Source of the DNA: Crocosphaera chwakensis CCY0110
GTDB taxonomy: Bacteria; Cyanobacteriota; Cyanobacteriia; Cyanobacteriales; Microcystaceae
NCBI RefSeq assembly: GCF_000169335.1
Contig: NZ_AAXW01000002.1
Coordinates: 62,001-126,000, forward strand
DNA: 64,000 bases
Direction of reading: 5' to 3'
Positions 1 to 7,770 of this stretch are shown here, piece after piece. Made by a program: the position numbers and the translations under genes. The notes beneath the pieces are model-generated. The model made no database searches. It saw nothing but the letters and a program-made list of their open reading frames with translations, and had not been told where the DNA came from. Each line of letters opens with the position of its first letter. Positions within the stretch are counted from its first letter, which is position 1.

Positions 1-368
1 ATGGTTGCTCCATGTACCTTAGCAATGGTTTCGTATAAGGAGTAAGTGGGATCTAAAAAAGCGACAGTTTCCCCAGGGTTAACAAAGGTTCTTAGAGCAA
101 TATTTAAGATATCATCTGACCCATTGCCGGCTAAAATTTGCTCAGGAGGAAATCCAAATACTTCGCCGGCTGCTTTACGGAGTTTTGTAGAAATGGGATC
201 AGGGTATAACCGAACTTTCTTTAATTCTTCTTCTAAATTATCAAAAACTTCATCAGGAGGAGCATAGGGATTTTCGTTAGTATTTAATTTAATATAATCC
301 GTAGTTTGGGGTTGTTCTCCAGGGACATAACCAGGGGTTTGTTGAACACAGTTTCTAATGGGTAACAT
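1..368 (-). CDS. hisC: Histidinol-phosphate aminotransferase, N-terminal part (cut by window edge)
   Basis: PLP-dependent aminotransferase of histidine synthesis, converting imidazole acetol-phosphate to histidinol phosphate. Only the first ~122 codons lie in the window; the gene continues left of base 1. The reading frame from the ATG at 366-368 begins MLPIRNCVQQTPGYVPGEQ and contains KLNTNENPY, the N-terminal substrate-binding signature of class II HisC-type aminotransferases, followed by RLYPDP and AGNGSDDIL. hisB lies 1.6 kb away on the same strand but is separated by a gene on the other strand, so the two are not one operon. An STRR repeat sits directly upstream of the start. The family call is secure; a paralogous HisC acting on another amino acid cannot be excluded. 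Confidence 0.88.
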   Translation of the reverse strand, partial: MLPIRNCVQQTPGYVPGEQPQTTDYIKLNTNENPYAPPDEVFDNLEEELKKVRLYPDPISTKLRKAAGEVFGFPPEQILAGNGSDDILNIALRTFVNPGETVAFLDPTYSLYETIAKVHGAT

Positions 369-372
369 ATTA

Positions 373-407
373 AGAAGTTAGAAGTTAGAAGTTAGAAGTC
401 AGAAGTT
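373..407. repeat. Heptanucleotide tandem repeat (STRR)
   Basis: Five head-to-tail copies of AGAAGTT, the fourth reading AGAAGTC, lie immediately upstream of the hisC start. Such degenerate heptamer arrays are a known class of short tandemly repeated sequence in cyanobacteria. A related short tract lies near 57362-57380. Confidence 0.85.
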
Positions 408-575
408 TTTTGTCATTAAGAGTTTAAAACTTCTAACATCAGGTTTAATAAGCAGTTATCCAGCCTAAAGAATTTAAGTAGCTATGATTTATTATTATAA
501 CTTTAACCTAATAATAATCTTCTTAAGAAAAAATAAGTAATTTTTGCTAGTTACAAGTATTTAAAAACCATTTTC

Positions 576-584
576 TGATACAAT
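576..584 (+). promoter_or_regulatory. Possible extended -10 element of stpA
   Basis: TGATACAAT matches an extended -10 (TGnTAnnnT) about 55 bases before the stpA ATG. No convincing -35 hexamer was found at the usual distance, so this is tentative. Confidence 0.25.
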
Positions 585-639
585 AAAAACAAATTTAAGA
601 CTTTTGATCGCTTTGTAGAATTCTAATTTTAACTTAATC

Positions 640-1917
640 ATGTCTATGTCTTCTTTACCCCTCCATGAACGTACTTTATCCTTGGATCATGAAGAATTAA
701 TCAATGTATTAGCCAATGAACCCAATCTATTAATTATACAAGACCTAGATGGGGTTTGTATGGGGTTAGTTAAAGATCCTTTAACGAGAGTTATGGATAC
801 TCATTATATCGAAGCAACGCGATCATTTAACGGACATTTTTATGTGTTAACCAATGGGGAACATATCGGAAAACGTGGGGTGAATTTAATTATAGAACGT
901 GCTTATGATGATCAGAATTTAGTTAAAGAAAAAGGGTTTTATTTACCTGGTTTAGCAGGGGGTGGAGTCCAATGGCAAGATCGTCATGGTAACGTTTCTC
1001 ACCCTGGGGTTAGTGATAAAGAATTAGACTTTTTAGCAAGGGTTCCTCAGTATATTGAAGCAAGTTTTAAAAACTTTTTTGCTAATAATAATCCTAATCT
1101 AGATGATAAGGCGATCGCTAATTATATTCAAGCATCTATATTAGATAATAAAGTCTCTCCCACTGCTAACTTAAACGTCTTTCATGAGGTATTTATTGAA
1201 CAAGAAGATTATTATTTTCAACTACAACAACACATTAAACAATTAATGGATGATTTATTAGCAAAAGCTACCGATGAAGGATTAGAAAATTCCTTTTTTG
1301 TTCATTATGCGCCCAACTTAGGAAGAGATGAAACAGGACAAGAAATAATGCAAGAAGCGAAAGGAAAAGATTCAGGAACCACAGACTTTCAATTTATGTT
1401 AAAAGGAGGTATTAAAGAGGTAGGTGTTTTAGGGATTTTGAACCGTTACTATTATCAACGAACGGGGAAATATCCCCTAAGGGAAGATTTTAGTGTGAGA
1501 AATGCCCCAAGAAATCATCATCAATTAGTTGCTTTAATTAAAGATAATTTTGATCCTGAACAAATGCCAACCATTGTCGGTGTAGGGGATACTGTTACCA
1601 GTAAAGCAGTAGAAAAAAATGGTAACTTAAGCTTTGGAAGAGGAGGAAGCGATCGCGGATTTTTACAACTTATTCAAGAAATTGGTCAAGAATTTAACAC
1701 TGGTAATCTGATCGTTTATATTGATAGTAGCGCAGGGGAAGTTAAAAACAGAAAAGCCCTTAAACTTGAAGAAAATAACGGTCAAAATTATGTCGTTGAA
1801 GGGCCTGGCGATCCCAGAGATCAAGCTGATCCCTTAACTTTAAATGTTGCTTTTCCTGGAGGATATCAACAGTATATTCAGTGTTTCCAAGAAGCAGCTA
1901 AAAAGCGAAAACAATAA
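640..1917 (+). CDS. stpA: Glucosylglycerol-phosphate phosphatase
   Basis: Predicted to dephosphorylate glucosylglycerol phosphate to glucosylglycerol, the compatible solute of moderately halotolerant cyanobacteria; acts in the cytosol after glucosylglycerol-phosphate synthase. The 425-residue length matches StpA. A HAD-like DLDGVCMGLVKDPLT motif lies near residues 36-50, and VGVGDTVTSKA late in the protein resembles the acidic metal-binding motif of phosphatases of this fold. ATG ATG TCT variants give alternative starts two codons apart. It stands alone, convergent with hisB. The synthase gene (ggpS) is not in the window. The assignment comes from recognising the family sequence, not from an alignment. 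Confidence 0.75.
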   Translation: MSMSSLPLHERTLSLDHEELINVLANEPNLLIIQDLDGVCMGLVKDPLTRVMDTHYIEATRSFNGHFYVLTNGEHIGKRGVNLIIERAYDDQNLVKEKGFYLPGLAGGGVQWQDRHGNVSHPGVSDKELDFLARVPQYIEASFKNFFANNNPNLDDKAIANYIQASILDNKVSPTANLNVFHEVFIEQEDYYFQLQQHIKQLMDDLLAKATDEGLENSFFVHYAPNLGRDETGQEIMQEAKGKDSGTTDFQFMLKGGIKEVGVLGILNRYYYQRTGKYPLREDFSVRNAPRNHHQLVALIKDNFDPEQMPTIVGVGDTVTSKAVEKNGNLSFGRGGSDRGFLQLIQEIGQEFNTGNLIVYIDSSAGEVKNRKALKLEENNGQNYVVEGPGDPRDQADPLTLNVAFPGGYQQYIQCFQEAAKKRKQ

Positions 1918-1927
1918 TTAAATGATT

Positions 1928-1948
1928 GGGCTTAATATTATTAAGCCC
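1928..1948. terminator. Stem-loop between convergent stpA and hisB
   Basis: GGGCTTAAT and ATTAAGCCC form a perfect 9-bp stem with a 3-nt loop between the stop codons of two convergent genes. No U-tract follows on either strand, so termination activity is only plausible. Confidence 0.45.
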
Positions 1949-1959
1949 CTACAGTAAGA

Positions 1960-2610
1960 TTAAGCCATTAAAACCCCTTTTGAACTAGGAATAGAATGGG
2001 CGCGACGGGGATCAATTTCTAAAGCCATTCTCATAGACCTTGCAAAGGCTTTAAATGTCGCTTCTATGATATGATGAGAATTGATACCATCGAGTTGTTT
2101 AATATGTAAAGTCATCTGACTATGATTAACAATAGCAACGAAAAATTCTCTGACTAATTGTGTATCATAAGTCCCCACTCTTTCGGTAGGAATTTGTAAA
2201 CCATAACTTAAATGAGGTCTTCCGGAAAAGTCTAAAGCAACTTGAACTAAAGCTTCATCTAAAGGGGCTAAAAAGTGACCAAACCGAACAATTCCTTTGC
2301 GATCGCCTAATGCTTTTCTTAATGCTTGACCTAAGGTTATTCCTACGTCTTCATTGGTGTGATGATCATCAATTTCAATATCTCCGGTTGCTTTAACTTC
2401 TAAATCAATTAAGCCATGAGAAGCAATTTGATGTAACATATGATCAAGAAAAGGAATACCTGTTTCTGCTGTACAATTACCCTGACCATCTAAATTTAAA
2501 CTAACTTGTACATCGGTTTCTTTAGTGGTACGAGTAACTGTAGCTATTCTATCAGGAAAAGGTGAAATAATAGGAGAAGAATTGCTACGAGGATTGTGTT
2601 GAGTTTGCAT
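1960..2610 (-). CDS. hisB: Imidazoleglycerol-phosphate dehydratase
   Basis: Catalyses dehydration of imidazoleglycerol phosphate to imidazole acetol-phosphate in histidine synthesis. The 216-aa product carries the two manganese-binding repeats FLDHMLHQIASHG and IDDHHTNEDVGI near the N-terminal half, and INSHHIIEATFKAFAR with RRAHSIPSSKG near the end, all hallmarks of monofunctional HisB. The frame stays open upstream to 2670, but the ATG at 2610 (MQTQHNPRSN) gives the usual length and avoids overlap with the gene upstream. No phosphatase domain is fused to it, as normal outside enterobacteria. Confidence 0.95.
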   Translation of the reverse strand: MQTQHNPRSNSSPIISPFPDRIATVTRTTKETDVQVSLNLDGQGNCTAETGIPFLDHMLHQIASHGLIDLEVKATGDIEIDDHHTNEDVGITLGQALRKALGDRKGIVRFGHFLAPLDEALVQVALDFSGRPHLSYGLQIPTERVGTYDTQLVREFFVAIVNHSQMTLHIKQLDGINSHHIIEATFKAFARSMRMALEIDPRRAHSIPSSKGVLMA

Positions 2611-2663
2611 AGATTTAGTTTTAATTGAAAACAATAATTTTAGAGTTAATTCTATTATGACAT

Positions 2664-3068
2664 TTAACAAGGTTCTGTTTCAGGATCACACATAGTATCA
2701 GGATCTTCTCCTACACCCGAAACAGGATCAATATAATAGTTATAAAATTCCGTTCCTGTGGCAACATTAAACACCACTATATGACCACTATAAGGATCAA
2801 AAACCACACGAGATTGACGATCATTACCCATAAATTCTTTAGATCCAACCCGTTTTAATATACCTCTAAATCGATAGTCACCTTCGTCTATTTGCATCAC
2901 TAAACTATTCATATCCTGAACTTTAACATAAGTTTCTGGATTTCTATTTTGAGCAATTTCTATGGGATTAATATTAACATTGGTTTCTAACCCAAGACTC
3001 GGAAAACTAAAAGGTAGAATGGTAGCAAATACACCAAGAAAAATAATTGATTTAAAGTAATTTATCAA
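2664..3068 (-). CDS. Small exported protein of unknown function
   Basis: 134 residues with an N-terminal hydrophobic signal-like segment (FLGVFATILPFSFPSLGLE), then a soluble domain. The body contains a phrase resembling small cyanobacterial exported proteins of unknown role (YRFRGILKRVGSKEFMGND). The C-terminus holds two cysteines (MCDPETEPC) that could form a disulfide. It lies 54 bases upstream of hisB on the same strand and could be cotranscribed. Family not recognised. Confidence 0.7.
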   Translation of the reverse strand: MINYFKSIIFLGVFATILPFSFPSLGLETNVNINPIEIAQNRNPETYVKVQDMNSLVMQIDEGDYRFRGILKRVGSKEFMGNDRQSRVVFDPYSGHIVVFNVATGTEFYNYYIDPVSGVGEDPDTMCDPETEPC

Positions 3069-3275
3069 AGTTTATCTCCTCCTCATTAATTAATTAATTT
3101 ATCTTTAGGATAGCAATTTCTCTAGGGTTCGGGATACTTTTGACCAAAACAACCGTCGTCTATATCCAATGGGTAAAGACTATGATAGAATTGCTGCAAT
3201 TTGTCTATTCCCTATAGGAAAGACAGTTGACTATCTTGTTATAACCCTACTTTTCACACAAACTGAAGTATATTT

Positions 3276-3806
3276 ATGAAACTATTAGATTCTAAAGGCC
3301 GTCTATTTGGAAAAATTAGTATCCTAGATTTAGGGGCTGCTTTAGCCATTTTTTTAGTAATTGTGGGCATTTTTGTCGTTCCTGGTAAGTCTGGAACCAG
3401 TACCATTGCTCAAGTTGCTAGTAAACCTATCGAAGTCGATGTCATTGTACGGGGTTTAGGAGTCAGTGATCCCGATGCACTGATTAATCAGTTTAGTGAG
3501 GCGAAAAAGACGAATATCGTTATCCGTAATCAACCTTCTGGGGAGTTTGAAATCAAGGATATTAAACCTCTTCCTCGAACCACTGTCGTACCTCAGCCAG
3601 ATGGCTCCGTTAAAGCTCTCCCTGATCCTAGACCAGAAGTTGTTTATTTTCAAGACATGATTCTTACCTTAAGAGGGGATGCACAAATAACCGATACTGG
3701 TGCTGTTGTCGGTCAACAAAAAGTTAAAATCGGTACTTTAATCGAGTTAGAAGGTAAAGATTATAACTTTAATACCAGTACCATTGCTGTCAGAATTATG
3801 AACTAA
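3276..3806 (+). CDS. DUF4330 family membrane-anchored protein
   Basis: 176 residues. The start MKLLDSKGRLFGKISILDL is the characteristic opening of DUF4330 proteins of cyanobacteria, followed by one transmembrane helix (about residues 18-36) and a periplasmic or lumenal soluble domain with PRPEVVYFQDMILTLRGDA. Function is unknown for the family. Transcribed alone and followed by a clear intrinsic terminator. Confidence 0.85.
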   Translation: MKLLDSKGRLFGKISILDLGAALAIFLVIVGIFVVPGKSGTSTIAQVASKPIEVDVIVRGLGVSDPDALINQFSEAKKTNIVIRNQPSGEFEIKDIKPLPRTTVVPQPDGSVKALPDPRPEVVYFQDMILTLRGDAQITDTGAVVGQQKVKIGTLIELEGKDYNFNTSTIAVRIMN

Positions 3807-3829
3807 AAACATCACTATTTGCTGATCGT

Positions 3830-3865
3830 AAAGTCATGAACTTTCTACGGTTTATGACTTTTTTT
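3830..3865 (+). terminator. Intrinsic terminator of the DUF4330 gene
   Basis: AAAGTCATGAA pairs with TTTATGACTTT (11 bp including one G-U) across a 10-nt loop, and seven T residues follow. The U-tract runs up to the stop codon of the convergent Usp gene. Confidence 0.8.
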
Positions 3866-4322
3866 ATTGAACTAATAATACACTACAAGGGGCATGATGA
3901 ACCACATAATTACTCACACTTCCTAATAACATTTCCTCTAAACCAGTTAGCCCTCTACGTCCCATAATAATCAAATCAGCATCCCAATTTTTTGCTAATT
4001 TAACAATAGAAGAACTAGGATTTCCCATTATACAATCCCATTCTGTGGAAATTCCTTCTAAGGATGCTTTTTGAGTGTATTCTGTTAACCATTGTTTTGT
4101 TTGTTTTTGTTCTCCTTCTAAACTATCTTGCCATTGAGGAAGTAATTGGGTGACTTCTTCTGTGGTAAAGGTTCCGTAAGGAGTAAAATAAACTTCTGAG
4201 TTAATACAATGAAATAGCTTTAAAAGACTATTATTATTTTTCGCTATTGTTAACGCTTTAGGAAAAAGTGTTTGACAGTCATCAGGAGAAGCTAACGCAA
4301 CTAATATTTTTTTGTACATCAT
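3864..4322 (-). CDS. Universal stress protein (UspA family)
   Basis: 152-residue single Usp domain. It begins MMYKKILVALASPDD and ends with the ATP-binding signature MGRRGLTGLEEMLLGS followed by VSNYVVHHAPCSVLLV, matching the G-2x-G-9x-G(S/T) motif of ATP-binding Usp proteins. Likely a cytosolic stress or energy sensor. A second Usp gene with a nearly identical C-terminal signature is at 50914-51462. Physiological role unknown. Confidence 0.92.
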   Translation of the reverse strand: MMYKKILVALASPDDCQTLFPKALTIAKNNNSLLKLFHCINSEVYFTPYGTFTTEEVTQLLPQWQDSLEGEQKQTKQWLTEYTQKASLEGISTEWDCIMGNPSSSIVKLAKNWDADLIIMGRRGLTGLEEMLLGSVSNYVVHHAPCSVLLVQ

Positions 4323-4389
4323 TATCCTCTTTTATCGTTTAACTTGAATAATTCAATTATATCTATTTTTGTTAGTTAAATATCAGTAT

Positions 4390-4731
4390 TTAAGCAATAG
4401 CAAAGTCTGTATGTTTACGAGTTTCGGGATCATAAAAAGCTAAAACAATATCCTCTTTTGGGATACCTTCTCTTAATAATTCCGTAGCGATACCTTCTTC
4501 TGTCCAATCTTCTTCTATGTAGATTTTATTGTTTTTTATTCGTATATGAACATGAGTGTTGTTAATTCTTTTATGATTTACCCAAGCTATAGACATCCAC
4601 AAATAATGATCATGATTTTCATCAAAGATTAAACAAGTTTCATACTTTTTTTTAGATGAACGATTAGCAATCTCATCATATTGTGTTAAAATTTTTTTGA
4701 TAATTTGACGATAATTAACTAACTTATCCAT
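4390..4731 (-). CDS. XisI-family protein (orphan)
   Basis: 113 residues with typical XisI layout: MDKLVNYRQIIKKILTQY at the N-terminus, a beta-rich middle (HVHIRIKNNKIYIEEDWTEEGIA), and GIPKEDIVLAFYDPETRK at the C-terminus. XisI with XisH was first described as a controlling factor for excision of the Anabaena fdxN element; most homologs are of unknown function and abundant in cyanobacteria. No XisH gene is adjacent, so this is an orphan copy. It sits at the edge of a toxin-antitoxin block. Confidence 0.85.
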   Translation of the reverse strand: MDKLVNYRQIIKKILTQYDEIANRSSKKKYETCLIFDENHDHYLWMSIAWVNHKRINNTHVHIRIKNNKIYIEEDWTEEGIATELLREGIPKEDIVLAFYDPETRKHTDFAIA

Positions 4732-4786
4732 TTAACAATCTCCTCTTTTAGTGTATATGTTTATTATAGGCGATCGCTTTTTTAAT

Positions 4787-5026
4787 TTATTTCAACAGGT
4801 TTTCAATTTCTTCATCACTAAAACCAAACTGTCTAAAAATGCGTAAAACATAAGCAGGTGACATTTCTTTTGCACCGATATCGATAGGAACAATTCTACG
4901 CTGTTTATCAACTTCTCGAATATATAAGCGATGATCTCCTTTTCCTTCTCGATAAAATTGACAACCTCCTTTTTCAAGAATTTTAATAAGTTTTTTGGGT
5001 TTAAGAGAAGGAATATTTTTAGGCAT
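4787..5026 (-). CDS. hicA: HicA-family toxin (mRNA interferase)
   Basis: 79 residues of the HicA/YcfA fold: KPKKLIKILEKGGCQFYREG then GDHRLYIR, the histidine of which corresponds to the catalytic His of HicA dsRBD-like mRNA interferases. It ends with MSPAYVLRIFRQFGFSDEE. The start overlaps the end of the upstream hicB-like gene by 8 bases, giving translational coupling in antitoxin-toxin order. Complete and apparently intact. Confidence 0.88.
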   Translation of the reverse strand: MPKNIPSLKPKKLIKILEKGGCQFYREGKGDHRLYIREVDKQRRIVPIDIGAKEMSPAYVLRIFRQFGFSDEEIENLLK

Positions 5027-5282
5027 AAACTTTTCTTAATTCGTAGATTTCAGAAGATTCTGAATCTTCAATCATTAAAAATTCATGGAGTTCATCAATA
5101 TGAAGGGGACGAGAATAAACATTTTCTTCACTATTAGAAACTTCTAAAAAAGATTCAATGGCTTCTTTTAGTTTATCAATAGCTTGTTCTGGGGTTTCTC
5201 CTTGTCCCACTAATCCATTTTCGAGACATAGTGAAACCCAATAATTTGTACTTTTTCTAAGGATAATGGTGTAAAAGTTCAT
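5019..5282 (-). CDS. hicB: HicB-like antitoxin
   Basis: 87 residues. The N-terminal half (TIILRKSTNYWVSLCLENG, then GQGETPEQAIDKLKEAIE) is the partial RNase H-like fold of HicB antitoxins. The C-terminal part (IDELHEFLMIEDSESSEIYELR) is acidic and has no obvious HTH or ribbon-helix-helix domain, so autoregulation is uncertain. First gene of the hicBA pair. Confidence 0.85.
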   Translation of the reverse strand: MNFYTIILRKSTNYWVSLCLENGLVGQGETPEQAIDKLKEAIESFLEVSNSEENVYSRPLHIDELHEFLMIEDSESSEIYELRKVYA

Positions 5283-5334
5283 TTGATTTGTAATTTCTAA
5301 TATTCAGTATTAATTATAACAAAATAATGGTATA

Positions 5335-7149
5335 TTAACTTAATAAATCTTCAGATATTCCAAAATTATCTTCTAGTTGTTTCATATATTTATTGAGTTT
5401 TTTCAAAACATAATCAGCAAGATAACCTGGTGTACTGTTATTAGTATAACAAAACTCTAAGCAAACTAATTTTTCACCCATATCTACTAAAATATCAGGT
5501 TTAATATTTGTCAAATGAGGATGATTTATTTCTGACTTAAAATTAAGCTCATGTTTGGAGTACCGAAATACATCTTTTAAAGCTAAACATATAGCTTTAT
5601 TGAACCTTTGATCACTAATTTTATTTTGAGATATATCTTCATTAATTTTTTCAAAGGCTTGTTTTGCATTTTTTAAACCTGTTGGTACAGCTCCACTTTT
5701 GCGTTTTCCTAATGTAATGGAAACACCGGATAATTGTAAATATAATGGTGTTGTTTGAAGTGTTTTTTTCGCATTATTTTTTTGTAACCAATTTCTTTTA
5801 ATACTATACTGGTCTGGATCGAGCCAATCTTTATTAGTAATAGGAATTTCTGCGTCTCTTGCATAAGATGCAATACAGCTTACTAAAGAATTTGTCGGTA
5901 AATACATAATTTTAGTAGTTAACATACGACTACTTAAAGCTAAAGTTAGGCGTTGGGGACTCCAATCTGCTTTTCTTTGATTATTCTCACTAATATATAC
6001 AAACAAAGATTTATAATCTGCATTCCATATTTCATTGATTATATCTGGAGTCTGTTTGGCAAAGCGTGCTACTACACTTTCTGCTACGGGATAAGAAAAT
6101 ATAAACCATACTTCTGTTGGTTTAGGAACATTTTTGGCAATTCGGGATATATAATCAGTTCTTTGCTCCCAAAGACTTCTTATATCTTTTAGATAATCTC
6201 TAATCAAATGTCTTTCTCGTGGTTTACTCTCATACTTTTTCTTTAAGTTTTCAAGATCATTATCAGTTAATTGAAATTCATAGCAATTTTTACCTTCATT
6301 AAAAAACATGATTGTTTTTTTAACAATGTTTGGATATTCATCTAAAGGAGGGCCAGTAAAATCTATAACAGGTCTTTTTCTATGAAACATAGTGCTAGAA
6401 AAGCTTTTAGCAAATTCTTGCATATTTTCTAAGTCTTCTCTAACTGTTACAGGCCAAATCATGAGAATCGGATACTTACGAAGCAATCCATTTAAGTCTC
6501 TAAAAAAAGCTTTTACATTATTATTATCTTCATCTTTTAAATTTTCTAAGTAATCAATAACAATACATAGCTTATCGTTTATATTATTATTTTTTGAAAA
6601 GAAATCAATTGCCTCTTTTTTTATTTTTTTAAGTAATTCCTTTAATTTTATGTCACCTTGATTTTCTTGTTCTAATTCACTAGCATCTATAGAGACTATT
6701 GATTGTATTGGAATATATTTTTGAAATTTAAGTGAACTAATAAAAGTTGATTTTCCAACTCCCGATACACCATATAGGAATAGCAAATAACCAGCATTTT
6801 CAATATCTAGAACAACTTGAATAATTTGTTCTTCAAAGTGAGTAACTGGAACAATTAAATCAACAAGTCTAGATTTATCTTTTCCAATTGTCTTCAAAAT
6901 TTCTTCATATGTAAATGGTAAAAATAAATCATTAGTTTTCTTAGGTTTATTTGTTATTAGTTTTTCTTCGATTACTTCTGTTTCTTCTACCTCTTCTATT
7001 ATTTTTGGCTCTTGTTTTGTTTTGGACAATTTTGATGATGTATTTTGATTAGTATTTTTGTGAGAAATATCCTTTAATTCTGTTATGGAGGTATTCCATA
7101 AATCTAGTTCTAATTGATTAGGATCTTGAGAACGATATTTTTTAGACAT
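5335..7149 (-). CDS. P-loop ATPase with nuclease-like C-terminus, unknown function
   Basis: 604 residues. The first ~75 residues are low-complexity and charged. A P-loop NTPase follows: Walker A GVSGVGKST at about 127-135 and Walker B-like LCIVIDYLE at about 194-202. The middle (ERHLIRDYLKDIRSLWEQR) resembles the helical lid of AAA+/STAND-type ATPases. The last ~60 residues contain KPDILVDMGEKLVCLEFCY, which resembles the core of a PD-(D/E)xK nuclease fold but has Cys where the catalytic Lys is usual. Base composition is AT-rich like its accessory neighbours. It lies between a hicBA and a relE/relB pair. A defence or conflict role is inferred from context only; I do not recognise a named family. 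Confidence 0.6.
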   Translation of the reverse strand: MSKKYRSQDPNQLELDLWNTSITELKDISHKNTNQNTSSKLSKTKQEPKIIEEVEETEVIEEKLITNKPKKTNDLFLPFTYEEILKTIGKDKSRLVDLIVPVTHFEEQIIQVVLDIENAGYLLFLYGVSGVGKSTFISSLKFQKYIPIQSIVSIDASELEQENQGDIKLKELLKKIKKEAIDFFSKNNNINDKLCIVIDYLENLKDEDNNNVKAFFRDLNGLLRKYPILMIWPVTVREDLENMQEFAKSFSSTMFHRKRPVIDFTGPPLDEYPNIVKKTIMFFNEGKNCYEFQLTDNDLENLKKKYESKPRERHLIRDYLKDIRSLWEQRTDYISRIAKNVPKPTEVWFIFSYPVAESVVARFAKQTPDIINEIWNADYKSLFVYISENNQRKADWSPQRLTLALSSRMLTTKIMYLPTNSLVSCIASYARDAEIPITNKDWLDPDQYSIKRNWLQKNNAKKTLQTTPLYLQLSGVSITLGKRKSGAVPTGLKNAKQAFEKINEDISQNKISDQRFNKAICLALKDVFRYSKHELNFKSEINHPHLTNIKPDILVDMGEKLVCLEFCYTNNSTPGYLADYVLKKLNKYMKQLEDNFGISEDLLS

Positions 7150-7248
7150 TTTTGATCTTTAATTTTGTATGCAAACTATAAAAAACTTGTGTATTAAAGA
7201 AAGTATCAATATCGAATAAGTTTTTAATCTTGGCTACTTTTTTTCTAC

Positions 7249-7452
7249 TTAATCTTTAATATTCAACATTTCCTTTACTTCATCTAATGAATAAGAAGGA
7301 CTATCTTTTTCTTCTTCTTTTGCTTGCCTTAAATCCTCTAAATCTTCTAAGTCTTCTAACAACTTTTGAACTTTAATAAATTCCTCATAAGATAAAACAG
7401 CAAATTCTTTTTTACCATTTTTAGTTAAAAATTCAGGATGTAATTCAATCAT
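7249..7452 (-). CDS. Putative RelB/Phd-like antitoxin
   Basis: 67 residues. Begins MIELHPEFLTKNGKKEFAVL, a DNA-binding beta/helix start resembling Phd/YefM-type antitoxins, with SYEEFIKVQKLLEDLEDLED forming an acidic helix that would wrap the toxin. Encoded 15 bases downstream of the RelE-like toxin, so the order is toxin first. Identification rests on size, composition and the partner. Confidence 0.65.
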   Translation of the reverse strand: MIELHPEFLTKNGKKEFAVLSYEEFIKVQKLLEDLEDLEDLRQAKEEEKDSPSYSLDEVKEMLNIKD

Positions 7453-7467
7453 TTTTGTCTCCTTAGT

Positions 7468-7716
7468 TTAATTATAAGCATTTTGCCGATGTTTAACTCG
7501 ATAAATTATTAAAGTATTATCTTCAATATCAAATAATACTCGATAATTACCGACTCGTAATCGATACTGTGGAAAAAAGTTGGTTAGCTTTTTAACATCT
7601 CCTTGTAAATTATCTATCATTGCTTCAATTTTAGCAATAATTCGAGTTTTGTCCTGGGATGACAATTTTCCCAATTTTTTGATAGCTTTGGGCTTAAATT
7701 TAACTTGATACTTCAC
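7468..7716 (-). CDS. RelE/ParE-family toxin
   Basis: 82 residues with the RelE-superfamily pattern: MKYQVKFKPKAIKKLGKL at the start, then YRLRVGNYRVLFDIED, then IIYRVKHRQNAYN. The R-x-G-x-Y-R-V-x-F core and the C-terminal KHRxxxY are typical of ribosome-dependent mRNase RelE-type toxins. Complete ORF, paired with the downstream antitoxin. Confidence 0.88.
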   Translation of the reverse strand: MKYQVKFKPKAIKKLGKLSSQDKTRIIAKIEAMIDNLQGDVKKLTNFFPQYRLRVGNYRVLFDIEDNTLIIYRVKHRQNAYN

Positions 7717-7742
7717 ATTTACTTTAACTCAAAAATTTAGGT

Positions 7743-7765
7743 TAAGGTGGGCATTGCCCACCTTA
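7743..7765. repeat. GGTGGGC palindrome between genes
   Basis: TAAGGTGGGCA, one T, then TGCCCACCTTA: a perfect 11-bp inverted repeat, just past the acnB stop. A near-identical palindrome occurs at 16129-16151 after another gene. It can form a strong hairpin but has no U-tract. Confidence 0.75.
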
Positions 7766-7770
7766 CGATG

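Noticed and set aside
46..267. 73-residue plus-strand ORF at the left edge
   Set aside because: It lies wholly antisense to the recognisable hisC reading frame and has no family resemblance.
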